DNA from: Eubacteriaceae bacterium Marseille-Q4139
GTDB lineage: Bacteria; Bacillota; Clostridia; Lachnospirales; Lachnospiraceae
Length of the DNA: 64,000 nucleotides
Reading direction: 5' to 3'
Assembly: GCA_018223415.1 (NCBI GenBank)
Contig: JAGTTQ010000001.1
Coordinates: 3,273,365 to 3,337,364, forward strand
Part shown: positions 8,524 through 17,164 of the stretch, in pieces
Position numbering within the stretch: the first letter of the stretch is position 1
Layout: the number at the start of each line of letters is the position of its first letter
Notes under the pieces: model-generated
What the model was told of the DNA's origin: nothing
Seen by the model: only the letters and a program-made list of their open reading frames with translations
The model's database searches: none
Made by a program: the position numbers and the translations under genes

Positions 8524-9310
8524 TATCCATGAAATCAGCAAGACCTTCAATGCAGGCACCGTCAATGAAAAGACGGCGCTGGACGGGCTTTCCCTCCACT
8601 TAAACGAAGGCGACTTCGTGACGGTCATCGGCGGGAACGGCGCCGGGAAATCTACGATGTTAAACGCCGTAGCAGGCGTCTGGGCCGTGGATTCCGGAAC
8701 CATCAAAATCGACAGTGTCGATGTGACGAAGTTTCCGGAGTACAAACGGGCTGACTTTTTAGGCCGGGTTTTCCAGGATCCCATGACCGGGACGGCCGCC
8801 ACCATGCAGATCGAGGAAAACATGGCTCTCGCCGCAAGGCGCGGAAAATTCCGCTCCTTAAGGAAAGGAATCACGGCAAAGGAGCGGGACGGCTATCGGG
8901 AACAGCTTGAGATTTTAGGCCTTGGCCTGGAAAACCGTCTGACCTCCAAGGTGGGGCTGTTATCCGGCGGCCAGAGACAGGCGTTAACGCTTCTCATGGC
9001 GACGCTTAAGCGCCCGAGGCTTCTGCTTCTCGATGAGCACACGGCAGCCCTCGACCCCAAGACGGCCGCCAAGGTGTTGGAAATCACGGATAAGATTGTG
9101 GAACGCGACCGATTAACGACCTTGATGATTACCCACAACATGAAAGACGCCATCGCCCACGGAAACCGCCTCATTATGATGAACGCGGGAAAGGTGATTT
9201 TCGACGTGGCCGGTGAAGAAAAGAAAAAGCTCACCGTAAAGGACCTGCTCTTAAAATTCGAGGAGGCAAACGGAGAGGAGCTTGCAAACGACAGGATGAT
9301 CCTGGCATAG
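8516..9310 (+). CDS. ABC transporter ATP-binding protein
   Basis: A 264-residue ABC ATPase with Walker A GGNGAGKST (about residues 39-47), signature LSGGQRQ and Walker B LLLLDEHTAAL. Walker B carries DEH where DEP or DEA is more common. It powers the importer encoded by the two upstream genes. It starts at GTG 8516 inside the end of the permease gene and uses the AAGGAGG site there, which implies translational coupling. A strong terminator follows. Confidence 0.93.
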   Translation: MLDIHEISKTFNAGTVNEKTALDGLSLHLNEGDFVTVIGGNGAGKSTMLNAVAGVWAVDSGTIKIDSVDVTKFPEYKRADFLGRVFQDPMTGTAATMQIEENMALAARRGKFRSLRKGITAKERDGYREQLEILGLGLENRLTSKVGLLSGGQRQALTLLMATLKRPRLLLLDEHTAALDPKTAAKVLEITDKIVERDRLTTLMITHNMKDAIAHGNRLIMMNAGKVIFDVAGEEKKKLTVKDLLLKFEEANGEELANDRMILA

Positions 9311-9315
9311 AAAGC

Positions 9316-9349
9316 GCGAAAAGCCGGCGTGGGAGCCGGCTTTTCGCTT
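9316..9349 (+). terminator. Terminator after the ABC operon
   Basis: Perfect 13-bp stem (GCGAAAAGCCGGC / GCCGGCTTTTCGC) with a 6-base loop, 5 bases after the stop. Confidence 0.8.
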
Positions 9350-9370
9350 CCTCTTATCCCACTAAAACAC

Positions 9371-9399
9371 TTGCATTTCCGTTTCGGAACCTTTATAAT
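9371..9399 (+). promoter_or_regulatory. Promoter of recQ
   Basis: TTGCAT, 17-bp spacer, TATAAT. The recQ start is about 133 bases downstream, leaving a leader in which I see no recognised element. Confidence 0.65.
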
Positions 9400-9531
9400 A
9401 ACACCATCATCATAAGCACATCCGCCGCCTTTCCGGCAGTTTTTCCAGAAACAGTACCATACCGCAGACGCCTTTTTGAGCCGTCTTTGAAAGCGATTTC
9501 CTGCCGGAGCGGAGGAAAATGGAGGTTATGT

Positions 9532-11382
9532 TTGGAGACAGAAAAATTACATATCCTGAAACAGTATTTTGGCTACGACAGCTTCCGGGAGGGACAGGAG
9601 CTTTTGATCGACGGCCTTCTTTCCGGCCGCGACGTTCTGGGGATCATGCCCACGGGTGCGGGAAAATCCCTCTGCTACCAGATCCCGGCGCTTCTATTTT
9701 CCGGCATTACGCTGGTGGTTTCGCCGCTCATTTCCCTGATGAAGGATCAGGTGGCCGCCCTAAATCAGGCCGGTATCCATGCCGCCTATTTAAACAGCTC
9801 CTTAACGCCCGGCCAGTACCATAAAGCGTTAGATTATGCCAGGGCAGGCCGCTATCCGATCATCTATGTGGCGCCGGAGCGGCTTTTGACTCCGGAATTC
9901 CTGGACTTTGCGGCAGGCGCAGAGATTTCCATGGTGGCCGTGGATGAGGCCCACTGCGTATCCCAGTGGGGCCAGGACTTCCGGCCGAGCTATTTAAAGA
10001 TTCCCGAATTTATCGGGCGTTTGAAAAAGCGGCCGGTCATCGGCGCCTTTACGGCCACTGCGACGCGGGAGGTGCGCGACGATATCCTGGATCTTTTAAT
10101 GCTCAGGGATCCTGTTTTAACTTCCACCGGGTTCAACCGCCCGAACCTGTATTTCGGCGTCGAGACGCCGAGGGACAAGTACGAAGCCCTGAAAAACTTC
10201 ATCGAGTGCCGGCCGGGGCAGTGCGGCATCGTCTACTGCCTGACGAGGAAGCTGGTGGAGGAAGTCTGCGAAAGACTCATGAAGGACGGGTTTTCCGTCA
10301 CCAGGTACCATGCCGGACTGAGCGATGAGGAACGGCGGAAAAATCAGGACGATTTCATCTATGACCGGGCTCAGATCATGGTGGCGACCAACGCCTTCGG
10401 CATGGGAATCGACAAATCCAACGTCCGCTGGGTGGTGCATTACAACATGCCGAAAAACATGGAAAGCTATTATCAGGAGGCCGGCCGCGCCGGGAGAGAC
10501 GGGGAACCGGCCGAGTGCATTCTCCTTTACGGCGGTCAGGATGTGGTGACGAATCAGCTTTTTATCGAAAACAGCCAGGAAAATCTGGAGCTGGACCCCG
10601 TATCCCGCGCCCTGACGGCAGAGCGGGACAGAGAGCGGTTAAAGCGGATGACGTATTACTGCTTTACAAGCGGCTGCCTGCGGGATTATATCCTGCGGTA
10701 TTTCGGTGAGTACGGCCCCAACTACTGCGGGAACTGCAAAAACTGCCTGAGCCATTTTGAAACGGTTGATATGACGGAGGCGGCAAAAGCCATCATCGGC
10801 TGCGTGAAGGAGTGCCGGGAGCGGTATGGGAGCACGGTGCTTTTGGACACGCTCCGCGGCGCTTCCACGGCCAAAATCCGACAGTACCGCCTGGAGGAAG
10901 CTTCCTGTTACGGCTGTTTAAAGGAGATGCCGCTTCCAAAGCTCAGGCAGGTGTTTAACGAGCTTCTTTTAAAGAATTTCCTCGCCACCACCAACGACGG
11001 GTACATGATTGTAAAGCTGACGGAACAGTCCGAAGAGCTTCTTAAGGACGGCGCGAAGTTTGAGATGAAGATGGCAAAGGAGATGGAGAGGGAAAAGAAG
11101 CCGAAAAAGACTGCTGCCAGAAAGGCTGGACGGAAAGACGGCGGCGCCGGTCTTGGGGAAAAGGAAGAAACCCTGTTTGAGACGCTCAGGGCTCTCCGGG
11201 CAGAAATTGCTAAAGAGGAGAAGGTACCGCCATATATTGTCTTTTCCGACAGGACGCTTGTCCATATGTGCCTTGTGAAGCCGAAAAACCGGGAGGAGAT
11301 GCTGTCGGTTTCCGGCGTCGGGGAATACAAATACGGGAAATATGGGGAACGGTTTTTGACCTGCCTTCAAAACGTCTTATAA
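9532..11382 (+). CDS. recQ: ATP-dependent DNA helicase RecQ
   Basis: About 616 residues with RecQ domain order. Helicase motif I is PTGAGKSLCYQ (residue about 40), motif II DEAH (about 137), and the arginine-finger region is YYQEAGRAGRDG. A four-cysteine zinc-binding subdomain (C-x-n-CGNCKNC, about 377-405) follows, then a winged-helix/RQC-like part, a basic Lys-rich linker and an HRDC domain at the C-terminus. It is a 3'-5' helicase for recombination and fork repair. I chose TTG 9532 because GGAGG lies exactly 6 bases upstream and conserved homology starts there; an in-frame TTG at 9487 is less likely. Confidence 0.92.
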   Translation: METEKLHILKQYFGYDSFREGQELLIDGLLSGRDVLGIMPTGAGKSLCYQIPALLFSGITLVVSPLISLMKDQVAALNQAGIHAAYLNSSLTPGQYHKALDYARAGRYPIIYVAPERLLTPEFLDFAAGAEISMVAVDEAHCVSQWGQDFRPSYLKIPEFIGRLKKRPVIGAFTATATREVRDDILDLLMLRDPVLTSTGFNRPNLYFGVETPRDKYEALKNFIECRPGQCGIVYCLTRKLVEEVCERLMKDGFSVTRYHAGLSDEERRKNQDDFIYDRAQIMVATNAFGMGIDKSNVRWVVHYNMPKNMESYYQEAGRAGRDGEPAECILLYGGQDVVTNQLFIENSQENLELDPVSRALTAERDRERLKRMTYYCFTSGCLRDYILRYFGEYGPNYCGNCKNCLSHFETVDMTEAAKAIIGCVKECRERYGSTVLLDTLRGASTAKIRQYRLEEASCYGCLKEMPLPKLRQVFNELLLKNFLATTNDGYMIVKLTEQSEELLKDGAKFEMKMAKEMEREKKPKKTAARKAGRKDGGAGLGEKEETLFETLRALRAEIAKEEKVPPYIVFSDRTLVHMCLVKPKNREEMLSVSGVGEYKYGKYGERFLTCLQNVL

Positions 11383-11422
11383 ATAATATAGAAGAAACAC
11401 AAACAGAAATGAGGACTGGATC

Positions 11423-11896
11423 ATGACAAAGACAAATGTGATGCGCCTTCTGGACGCGGCAAAAATCCCTTATGAGGCGAAGGAGTACCAGGTGGACGAA
11501 AACGATCTCTCCGGCAGCCATGCGGCTGATCTGATGGGCGCCGACCACGGCAGCATGTTCAAAACCCTGGTGTTAAAGGGGGAGAAGACGGGGTATCTTG
11601 TCTGCTGCATCCCGGTGGACGGCGAGGTGAATTTAAAGAAGGCGGCCAAGGCGGCAGGCGATAAGAAGGTGGAGATGCTGCACATGAAGGATTTGCTCTC
11701 CGTGACCGGCTACGTCCGGGGCGGATGCTCGCCCATCGGCATGAAAAAGCGGTTCCCGACTTACATCGACGAATCGGCCCTTGCCTATGAAAAAATTGCC
11801 GTAAGCGCAGGAATGAGAGGGCAACAGGTTGTCGTTTCCCCCAGAGATTTGGCAGCCTATGTGGGGGCAAAGTTCACAGATTTGCAGGAAAAATAG
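11423..11896 (+). CDS. ybaK: Cys-tRNA(Pro)/Cys-tRNA(Cys) deacylase YbaK/EbsC family
   Basis: A 157-residue protein of the YbaK/ProX editing superfamily, with KTLVLKG, the conserved lysine segment VNLKKAAKAAG, and GYVRGGCSPIG, the substrate-binding loop. The enzyme hydrolyses mischarged Cys-tRNA(Pro). It lies 40 bases after recQ on the same strand without a clear terminator between them, so readthrough expression is likely. Confidence 0.9.
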   Translation: MTKTNVMRLLDAAKIPYEAKEYQVDENDLSGSHAADLMGADHGSMFKTLVLKGEKTGYLVCCIPVDGEVNLKKAAKAAGDKKVEMLHMKDLLSVTGYVRGGCSPIGMKKRFPTYIDESALAYEKIAVSAGMRGQQVVVSPRDLAAYVGAKFTDLQEK

Positions 11897-12100
11897 TTTA
11901 CATAACATAAAAACCGTGGAAAAGTGGTGACTGAGTGGGAAATAAAAATTAACAAATTTGTAATATGTTTAGAAAAGCCTTATTCGCAATCTGAATAAAA
12001 ATCCAGCAATAATGCGGAAAAATCTATTGCAGAATGTTTAAAAGTATTAATAAAGTTTGAAATTTCGATTGAAAAATGCAACAAAAATGAAAAACGCTTA

Positions 12101-12130
12101 TTGACATTTTTGCATCCCGTCTCCTATAAT
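12101..12130 (+). promoter_or_regulatory. Promoter of the SleB-like gene
   Basis: Perfect TTGACA, 18-bp spacer, perfect TATAAT. The upstream 200 bases (11900-12100) are AT-rich and hold no gene. Confidence 0.8.
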
Positions 12131-12138
12131 CACAGACA

Positions 12139-12250
12139 CCAGCCGGATGTGCTGGATGGAAACCTTGCGGGCAGACGTTTTCCTGTCCGCGAAAAACAGA
12201 GTCCGGGGCGGCAAACGTTCGGGAAACCGAAGCCGCAGTTCTGACCGGAC
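12139..12250 (+). other. Structured 5' leader of unknown class
   Basis: The region between the expected transcription start and the SleB-like gene can fold into three clean units. These are CCAGC/GCTGG (12139-12155), GCGGGCAG/CTGTCCGC (12167-12190), and a closing stem GTCCGG/CCGGAC (12201-12250). The last encloses GCGGC/GCCGC and TTCGG-GAAA-CCGAA with a GNRA-type tetraloop. The nested tetraloop stem is what a folded RNA domain looks like. It does not match the c-di-AMP, c-di-GMP-I or c-di-GMP-II consensus that I know, although wall hydrolases are often under such switches. Confidence 0.45.
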
Positions 12251-12280
12251 GGAAAGAATGCGAAGAAAAGAGGGCTTTTT

Positions 12281-13288
12281 ATGGAGGCATGGAACTCATT
12301 TCTTCAGACAGTCTTCCAATTCGTGAAATCACTGTTTGCGAATGTATCGAAAAAGATGCACCGGAACGCAGCCGTCCTGACGACGGGCGTGGCGGTCGTG
12401 ACTGTGATTGCATTTACGGCAGGCGATTTCCATGGAGGCGGAAGGAATGCCCTTGTGGCATTTGCCGAGACGCCGGGAGCATCGTCTCCCGCGGAGGCTG
12501 AACTGGAGGAGACGCAGGCTGCCGCAGAGCCGGATATGGACGAACTTCCTGTTCAGACAGACGTACAGGAAGCGGCAGAACATGAGTCAGAGACAACCGA
12601 AGCTGAAAATGAAGATGAAACCATAGCAGACGGGGAGACAGCTCCCGAGGAAGCAAAGGAAGCCGAGAGCCAGGAGACGGAAGAAGGAACCGAAAGCAGT
12701 CAGGAATCGGACGGCGCTTCTAAGGATGAAATAAAAGCGGCCGGGCTTTCCGGTGAGAGAAAGATGACTGACGGAATCCGTTCCGCTAAAGGGACGAGGG
12801 CACCCGGTGATGCGGGAGACCAGGACGGCGGCGATGAGGCAGGAGAAGCTTCAAACGGTACGGGCCTTGAACAGATTGAGGACGACGGAAGCGAAGCTTC
12901 TGTTCAGGTGACGGCCTGCTCGGCAGACGACTACGAGGTGCTTCTCCGGATCGTTCAGGCTGAGGCCGGAGGCTGTGATTTAAAGGGACGGATCCTGGTG
13001 GCAAACGTGATTTTGAACCGGGTAAAGAGCGACGAATTCCCGGACACGATCCGCGGCGTCGTCTACGAGAAATCCCAGTTTTCCCCGGTGAGCAACGGCT
13101 CCATCAATACCTGTAAGGTATCGGAGAAGACCGTTGAGGCGGTGGACCGGGCGTTAGCCGGCGAGGATTATTCCCAGGGCGCGCTCTATTTCATGAACCG
13201 CAGGGCATCTTCCGGAAAGAATGTCCGCTGGTTTGACAGCCATCTGGACTACCTGTTCCAGCACGGGAACCATGAATTTTTTAAATAG
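12281..13288 (+). CDS. Cell wall hydrolase, SleB-like (Hydrolase_2) with acidic linker
   Basis: A 335-residue protein. An N-terminal membrane anchor or uncleaved signal lies at about residues 28-50 (NAAVLTTGVAVVTVIAFTAG). A long Glu/Ala/Ser-rich acidic linker (about 65-210) follows, and then a C-terminal SleB/CwlJ-type domain (about 217-333). Landmarks of the last are EAGGCDLKGRILVANVILNR, SQFSPV and NVRWFDSHLDYLF. The family cleaves peptidoglycan; spore cortex hydrolases belong to it, but this long-linker form may act on the vegetative wall. The ATG is preceded by AAGAGGG. The leader upstream is strongly structured. Confidence 0.85.
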   Translation: MEAWNSFLQTVFQFVKSLFANVSKKMHRNAAVLTTGVAVVTVIAFTAGDFHGGGRNALVAFAETPGASSPAEAELEETQAAAEPDMDELPVQTDVQEAAEHESETTEAENEDETIADGETAPEEAKEAESQETEEGTESSQESDGASKDEIKAAGLSGERKMTDGIRSAKGTRAPGDAGDQDGGDEAGEASNGTGLEQIEDDGSEASVQVTACSADDYEVLLRIVQAEAGGCDLKGRILVANVILNRVKSDEFPDTIRGVVYEKSQFSPVSNGSINTCKVSEKTVEAVDRALAGEDYSQGALYFMNRRASSGKNVRWFDSHLDYLFQHGNHEFFK

Positions 13289-13305
13289 ACAAAGGATTTT
13301 TGGAA

Positions 13306-13343
13306 AGAATCGGGGCGGAAAAAATCGTTCCGGTTCTTTTTTT
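13306..13343 (+). terminator. Terminator after the SleB-like gene
   Basis: Stem AGAATCGGGGCG / CGTTCCGGTTCT with wobble pairs, followed by seven T residues. Confidence 0.7.
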
Positions 13344-13419
13344 ATCGTTTTTGCTAAAAAAATTAAGAAAAATTTCGCTGAGATTTAGAAAAAACTTATA
13401 AAATAAAGCTGGAAATTGA

Positions 13420-13448
13420 TTGACATTGCCGCGGCGGAATGGGATAAT
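13420..13448 (+). promoter_or_regulatory. Promoter of pckA
   Basis: TTGACA, 17-bp spacer, GATAAT, 38 bases before the ATG. Strong promoter. Confidence 0.75.
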
Positions 13449-13486
13449 AGCAGTATGATTGACTCATATAAGGAGGAGGAGTTCCA

Positions 13487-15184
13487 ATGGCAACAAAAGC
13501 GTATTATCCGATTTCTGAAATTGGAAAGGGCAAGGTTGGCTTTTCCAAAACACGTTCCATCATCGAGGGGGCTTTCTACGGGAACAACGTCGTAAAGGTG
13601 AACACCCTGAGAGAGGCTTATGAGCTGGCTAAAAATTCCCCGGGCACCATCGTGACCGACATGCCGGTTTACCGCGGCGAGGAATTCGGCCTTGATAAGG
13701 ACGCGAAGGTTCTTCTGTTCAACGACGGTGCAATCACAGGCCGTTACGCAACTGCACGCCGGATTGCAGGTGAGCCCGGCGTAAACTGCGAGGAACTTGA
13801 CAAGGTCGTCATGGACGCCGTTTACGAGGCAAGATGGAAGACCCTGTACCACGCAGAGGTCTATGTAGGACTTGATCCGGAGTTCATGGTGAAGGCCCAC
13901 CTTCTGATCCCGGAGGGCGAGGAGAACATCATGTACAACTGGATGTTAAACTTCCAGTACATGTCTACGGAGTATGTGAAGATGTACAAGAATTCCAAAC
14001 CGGTCGGAGACGGAAAAGAGCCGGATATCTACATCTTCTCGGATCCCCAGTGGACAGGCTCCGACAGGCCGAGCGTATCCTTAGACTGCCTGTCTGACCC
14101 GCAGAAGAAGACGCTCTGCTACTTCAACACCGATACCAACTGCGCCTGCATCCTGGGCATGAGATATTTCGGCGAGCACAAGAAGGGCACCCTGACGATG
14201 GCATGGGCCATCGCAAACCGCAACGGCTACGCTTCCTGCCACGGCGGCCAGAAGGAGTACACGCTGGCTGACGGCAGCAAATATGTGGCTTCCGTATATG
14301 GCCTTTCCGGCTCCGGAAAATCCACGCTGACCCACGCAAAGCACGGCGGAAAGTATGAGATCAAGGTTCTTCACGATGACGCCTTCATCATCAACACCGA
14401 TACGTGTGCGTCCATCGCCCTTGAGCCCACCTACTTTGATAAGACGGCCGATTATCCGACCGGCTGCGACGACAACAAGTACCTTCTGACGGTTCAGAAC
14501 TGCTCCGCTACTCTTGATGAGGACGGAAAGGTTCAGATTGTGACAGAGGATATCAGAAACGGCAACGGCCGCGCCATCAAGTCCAAGCTCTGGTCTCCGA
14601 ACCGTGTGGACAGAATTGACGCTCCGGTCAATGCGATCTTCTGGATCATGAAGGATCCGACGATCCCGCCGGTTGTAAAATTAAAAGGTGCTTCCCTGGC
14701 ATCCGTTATGGGCGCTACCCTGGCTACCAAGCGTTCCTCCGCAGAGCGTCTTGCTCCCGGCGTAGATCCCAACAAGCTGGTGGTTGTTCCCTATGCAAAC
14801 CCGTTCCGTACTTACCCGCTTGCCAACGACTATGAGAAGTTCAAAAAGCTGGTAGAGGAGAAGAACGTAGACTGCTACATCGTCAATACCGGTGATTTCA
14901 TGGGCAAGAAGGTAAAACCTGCCGATACCCTTGGAATCCTGGAGGCCATCGTAGAGGGCAAGGCTGACTTCCATAAGTGGGGCCCGTTCTCCGATATCGA
15001 GATCATGGATTGGGAGGGCTTCGTGCCGGATATGAACGATCCGGAGTATGTAAGCCAGTTAAAGGCCCGCATGAACGACCGTGTCAACGAGATCAAAGAG
15101 TTCGCAGAGGCCAAGGAAGGCTATGACAAGCTTCCGGACGATGCGCTTGCAGCACTTGAGAAGGTTGTTGCTGAATTAAATTAA
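13487..15184 (+). CDS. pckA: Phosphoenolpyruvate carboxykinase (ATP)
   Basis: A 565-residue protein of the ATP-dependent PEPCK family. The P-loop is GLSGSGKSTLTH (about residue 270) and the metal site segment is HDDAFIIN. A late conserved block, SPNRVDRIDAPVNAIFW, is followed by VPYANPFRTYPL. The enzyme interconverts oxaloacetate + ATP and PEP + CO2 + ADP. In anaerobic gut Clostridia it often runs towards oxaloacetate and gains ATP. ATG 13487 is preceded by AAGGAGGAGG. Codon use looks optimised, in line with high expression. It has its own promoter and a downstream hairpin. Confidence 0.92.
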   Translation: MATKAYYPISEIGKGKVGFSKTRSIIEGAFYGNNVVKVNTLREAYELAKNSPGTIVTDMPVYRGEEFGLDKDAKVLLFNDGAITGRYATARRIAGEPGVNCEELDKVVMDAVYEARWKTLYHAEVYVGLDPEFMVKAHLLIPEGEENIMYNWMLNFQYMSTEYVKMYKNSKPVGDGKEPDIYIFSDPQWTGSDRPSVSLDCLSDPQKKTLCYFNTDTNCACILGMRYFGEHKKGTLTMAWAIANRNGYASCHGGQKEYTLADGSKYVASVYGLSGSGKSTLTHAKHGGKYEIKVLHDDAFIINTDTCASIALEPTYFDKTADYPTGCDDNKYLLTVQNCSATLDEDGKVQIVTEDIRNGNGRAIKSKLWSPNRVDRIDAPVNAIFWIMKDPTIPPVVKLKGASLASVMGATLATKRSSAERLAPGVDPNKLVVVPYANPFRTYPLANDYEKFKKLVEEKNVDCYIVNTGDFMGKKVKPADTLGILEAIVEGKADFHKWGPFSDIEIMDWEGFVPDMNDPEYVSQLKARMNDRVNEIKEFAEAKEGYDKLPDDALAALEKVVAELN

Positions 15185-15198
15185 GAGTATGACAGGGG

Positions 15199-15236
15199 AA
15201 GGGACGCGGCTTTCATGGCTGCGTCCCTTGATTTCT
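15199..15236 (+). terminator. Hairpin after pckA
   Basis: 12-bp stem AAGGGACGCGGC / GGCTGCGTCCCTT with a short loop and only a weak T stretch after it, so some readthrough into the HAD gene is possible. No separate HAD promoter was seen. Confidence 0.6.
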
Positions 15237-15255
15237 CTAAGGAAAGAGGGCGTAT

Positions 15256-15909
15256 ATGGAGAAGACGAACATTTTTTTTGATCTGGACGGCACGCTGACG
15301 GATTCCATGCCGGGGATTACGCGGGCCGTGCAGTATGCGCTGAAGCGGTACGGGATCGTCGAGGACGACTTGGAAAAGCTGCGCCCGTTTGTGGGGCCGC
15401 CGCTTCCTGAAAGCTTTAAAGCTTACTACCAGTTTTCCCAAGAGGACGCTGATGCGGCCGTCTATGTGTTCCGGGAGTATTATAACGAAATAGGATGGGC
15501 GCAGAACTCGGTTTATGATGGAGTGGAAGATATGCTTTCCGGGCTTAAGGCAGCGGGAAAGAAGCTCTATGTGGCGACGTCGAAGCCGGAAGATATGGCA
15601 AAGCGCGTCTTGGGGCATTTCGGCCTTACGGAATATTTTACCTTCATCGGCGGCGCCAATGACGACAGCAGCCGCGTGGAAAAGGACGACGTGATCCGGT
15701 ACGTGATGGAAAACTGCGGGCTTTCTGACCGGGATTCGATCATCATGGTTGGCGACCGGCGCCATGACATCGCAGGCGCCCACAAGGCGGGGCTTGCGGC
15801 TGTCGGTGTCCTTTACGGCTACGGAAGCGAAAAAGAGCTTTCCGACGCCGGGGCGGAGTGGATTGTCGGGACGGCCGCGGAGCTTCTTTCACTTTTAAAG
15901 GGGCTTTAA
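15256..15909 (+). CDS. HAD family hydrolase (phosphoglycolate phosphatase-like)
   Basis: A 217-residue HAD-superfamily phosphatase. Motif I is FFDLDGTLTDS (residues 7-17), motif II is ATSKPE (about 107), and motif III/IV is the VGDRRHDIAGA block (about 160). A helical cap lies between motifs I and II. The closest resemblance is to Gph/PGP-type phosphatases; the substrate is uncertain. AAGGAAAGAGGG precedes the ATG. The gene probably shares the pckA transcript through an imperfect terminator. Confidence 0.85.
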   Translation: MEKTNIFFDLDGTLTDSMPGITRAVQYALKRYGIVEDDLEKLRPFVGPPLPESFKAYYQFSQEDADAAVYVFREYYNEIGWAQNSVYDGVEDMLSGLKAAGKKLYVATSKPEDMAKRVLGHFGLTEYFTFIGGANDDSSRVEKDDVIRYVMENCGLSDRDSIIMVGDRRHDIAGAHKAGLAAVGVLYGYGSEKELSDAGAEWIVGTAAELLSLLKGL

Positions 15910-15998
15910 GGGAAAAAATCCTGTGGCAACCGATAGTTGCCGGATAGTTGGTGGAAAAATCCGCGGATTCTGTTACGATAGAACCAGGAGGTGAGAGA

Positions 15999-16625
15999 AT
16001 GACTCTTGGCGAAAAGCTTAAAATGTACAGAAAACAGAAAGGCGTATCCCAGGAAAAAATTGCGGAGCTTGTCGGCGTGAGCCGGCAGGCCGTGACGAAA
16101 TGGGAAAGCGGCCAGACGGCGCCGAGCACGGAAAACCTGATGGCGCTGGCTTCCATTTACGGGATTTCCCTGGATGAGCTGGCGGCAGACAAAAAAGCCG
16201 GTGGTGCCGATGACAGGAAGATTCTGCATACGAACCTGACATTGATTGCCATTATCCTTCAGGCTTCCTTTTTAAACGCGGCCATACAGCCGTCTCAGGT
16301 TCGTGAGACGGATCCGCCGTTCATGAAGACCGTGGAGCTTGCCATAAAGTTTGTCCCGCTTTTTGCGGCTTCCGTCTGGATGGCCGGAAATCTCCGGTAT
16401 GAAAAGGATGCCGCCCAGTATAAGAAAAACGCCAGGATTGAGCTTTTGTACTGTCTGATCCAGCTTGCGGCGGCGTTTTTCGGCTATTACAGCCGGCTGT
16501 ATTTCGTCGGGACAGTGCTTTTGATTATCAATGTCCTGGTTTATATTTTTGTCATCAATCCCCGGTACATGAAAAGGCGGCTGACAAGAGAATGGAAAAA
16601 GAAGAGAGATCCCCTGGGCCGTTAG
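15999..16625 (+). CDS. XRE family regulator with C-terminal membrane segments
   Basis: A 208-residue protein. The N-terminal HTH (residues 5-60) includes VSQEKIAELVGVSRQAVTKW and the following ESGQTAPS. The rest has two to three hydrophobic stretches (about 75-95, 110-130, 150-190) and a basic C-terminus. This membrane-tethered XRE layout is common in Lachnospiraceae; targets are unknown. The start chosen is ATG 15999, with AGGAGGTGA upstream. Its TAG stop overlaps the stop of the convergent membrane gene. Confidence 0.82.
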   Translation: MTLGEKLKMYRKQKGVSQEKIAELVGVSRQAVTKWESGQTAPSTENLMALASIYGISLDELAADKKAGGADDRKILHTNLTLIAIILQASFLNAAIQPSQVRETDPPFMKTVELAIKFVPLFAASVWMAGNLRYEKDAAQYKKNARIELLYCLIQLAAAFFGYYSRLYFVGTVLLIINVLVYIFVINPRYMKRRLTREWKKKRDPLGR

Positions 16626-16657
16626 TCGGAGCCCAGGGAATCTCTTTTATTTTTTAT
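16605..16657 (+). terminator. Terminator shared by convergent genes, overlapping both stop codons
   Basis: A 15-base arm AGAGATCCCCTGGGC (16605-16619) pairs with GCCCAGGGAATCTCT (16631-16645) with one mismatch, followed by TTTATTTTTT. The 11-base loop contains TTAG, which is the stop of the plus-strand gene and, in reverse, of the minus-strand gene. Confidence 0.75.
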
Positions 16658-17158
16658 CATATGGATGCCAAGGAAGATGATGGCGACGGCGATGACCGAT
16701 TCCGGAAGGCCGGACGTCACGTAATAGAGAAGATCGAGAACGGACTCCGGCAGGTGAAGAACGCGGTAGGACACAAAATGGATCAGGTCGCTGAAGCTGT
16801 TCCAGAGCATCGAACCGCCGAAGCAGATGAGCAGGACGGCGATGAACCTGGAGTGGCGCTTTAAAAGGGCGCCATTGTTGCGGAACAGGTAATTGATATG
16901 GAGAAAATAATCGTCGTCGATGGTGTAAAAGTCCTCGTCCGGCAGGGAGTTTAAGTTGTTGGAATGGAAAAAGCTGTAAAACCAGATAACCGGAACCAGG
17001 AAAATCAGCTGCGGCAGGGTCAGGTTGCCGATGGCAAACACGACGGCACAGACGGTCATGATGCTGAGTCCCTGGCGGAAAAAGCCAAGGTACATTTCTC
17101 CTGCGCCCGGAATCAGGGATGCCAGGAATAAAAGGAATGGGTTTCGTTTTTTAATCAT
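16622..17158 (-). CDS. Membrane protein of unknown function in ECF sigma operon
   Basis: A 178-residue protein with four to five likely membrane helices. The first part, ASLIPGAGEMYLGFFRQG, resembles the first helix-turn of TM2-type domains. A polar middle (LPDEDFYTIDDDY, about 75-90) separates two hydrophobic halves. It is the last gene of a three-gene minus-strand operon behind an ECF sigma factor and a single-pass candidate anti-sigma factor, spaced 6 bases from the latter. It may be a target of, or sensor for, that sigma system; that is inference from position only. Confidence 0.7.
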   Translation of the reverse strand: MIKKRNPFLLFLASLIPGAGEMYLGFFRQGLSIMTVCAVVFAIGNLTLPQLIFLVPVIWFYSFFHSNNLNSLPDEDFYTIDDDYFLHINYLFRNNGALLKRHSRFIAVLLICFGGSMLWNSFSDLIHFVSYRVLHLPESVLDLLYYVTSGLPESVIAVAIIFLGIHMIKNKRDSLGSD

Positions 17159-17164
17159 GGTTTC

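Noticed and set aside
12139..12250. c-di-GMP-I, c-di-GMP-II or c-di-AMP riboswitch upstream of the SleB-like gene
   Set aside because: A GGCAAAC-like word and a GAAA loop recall c-di-GMP-I, but the conserved second half is absent, and the c-di-AMP core words are missing too.
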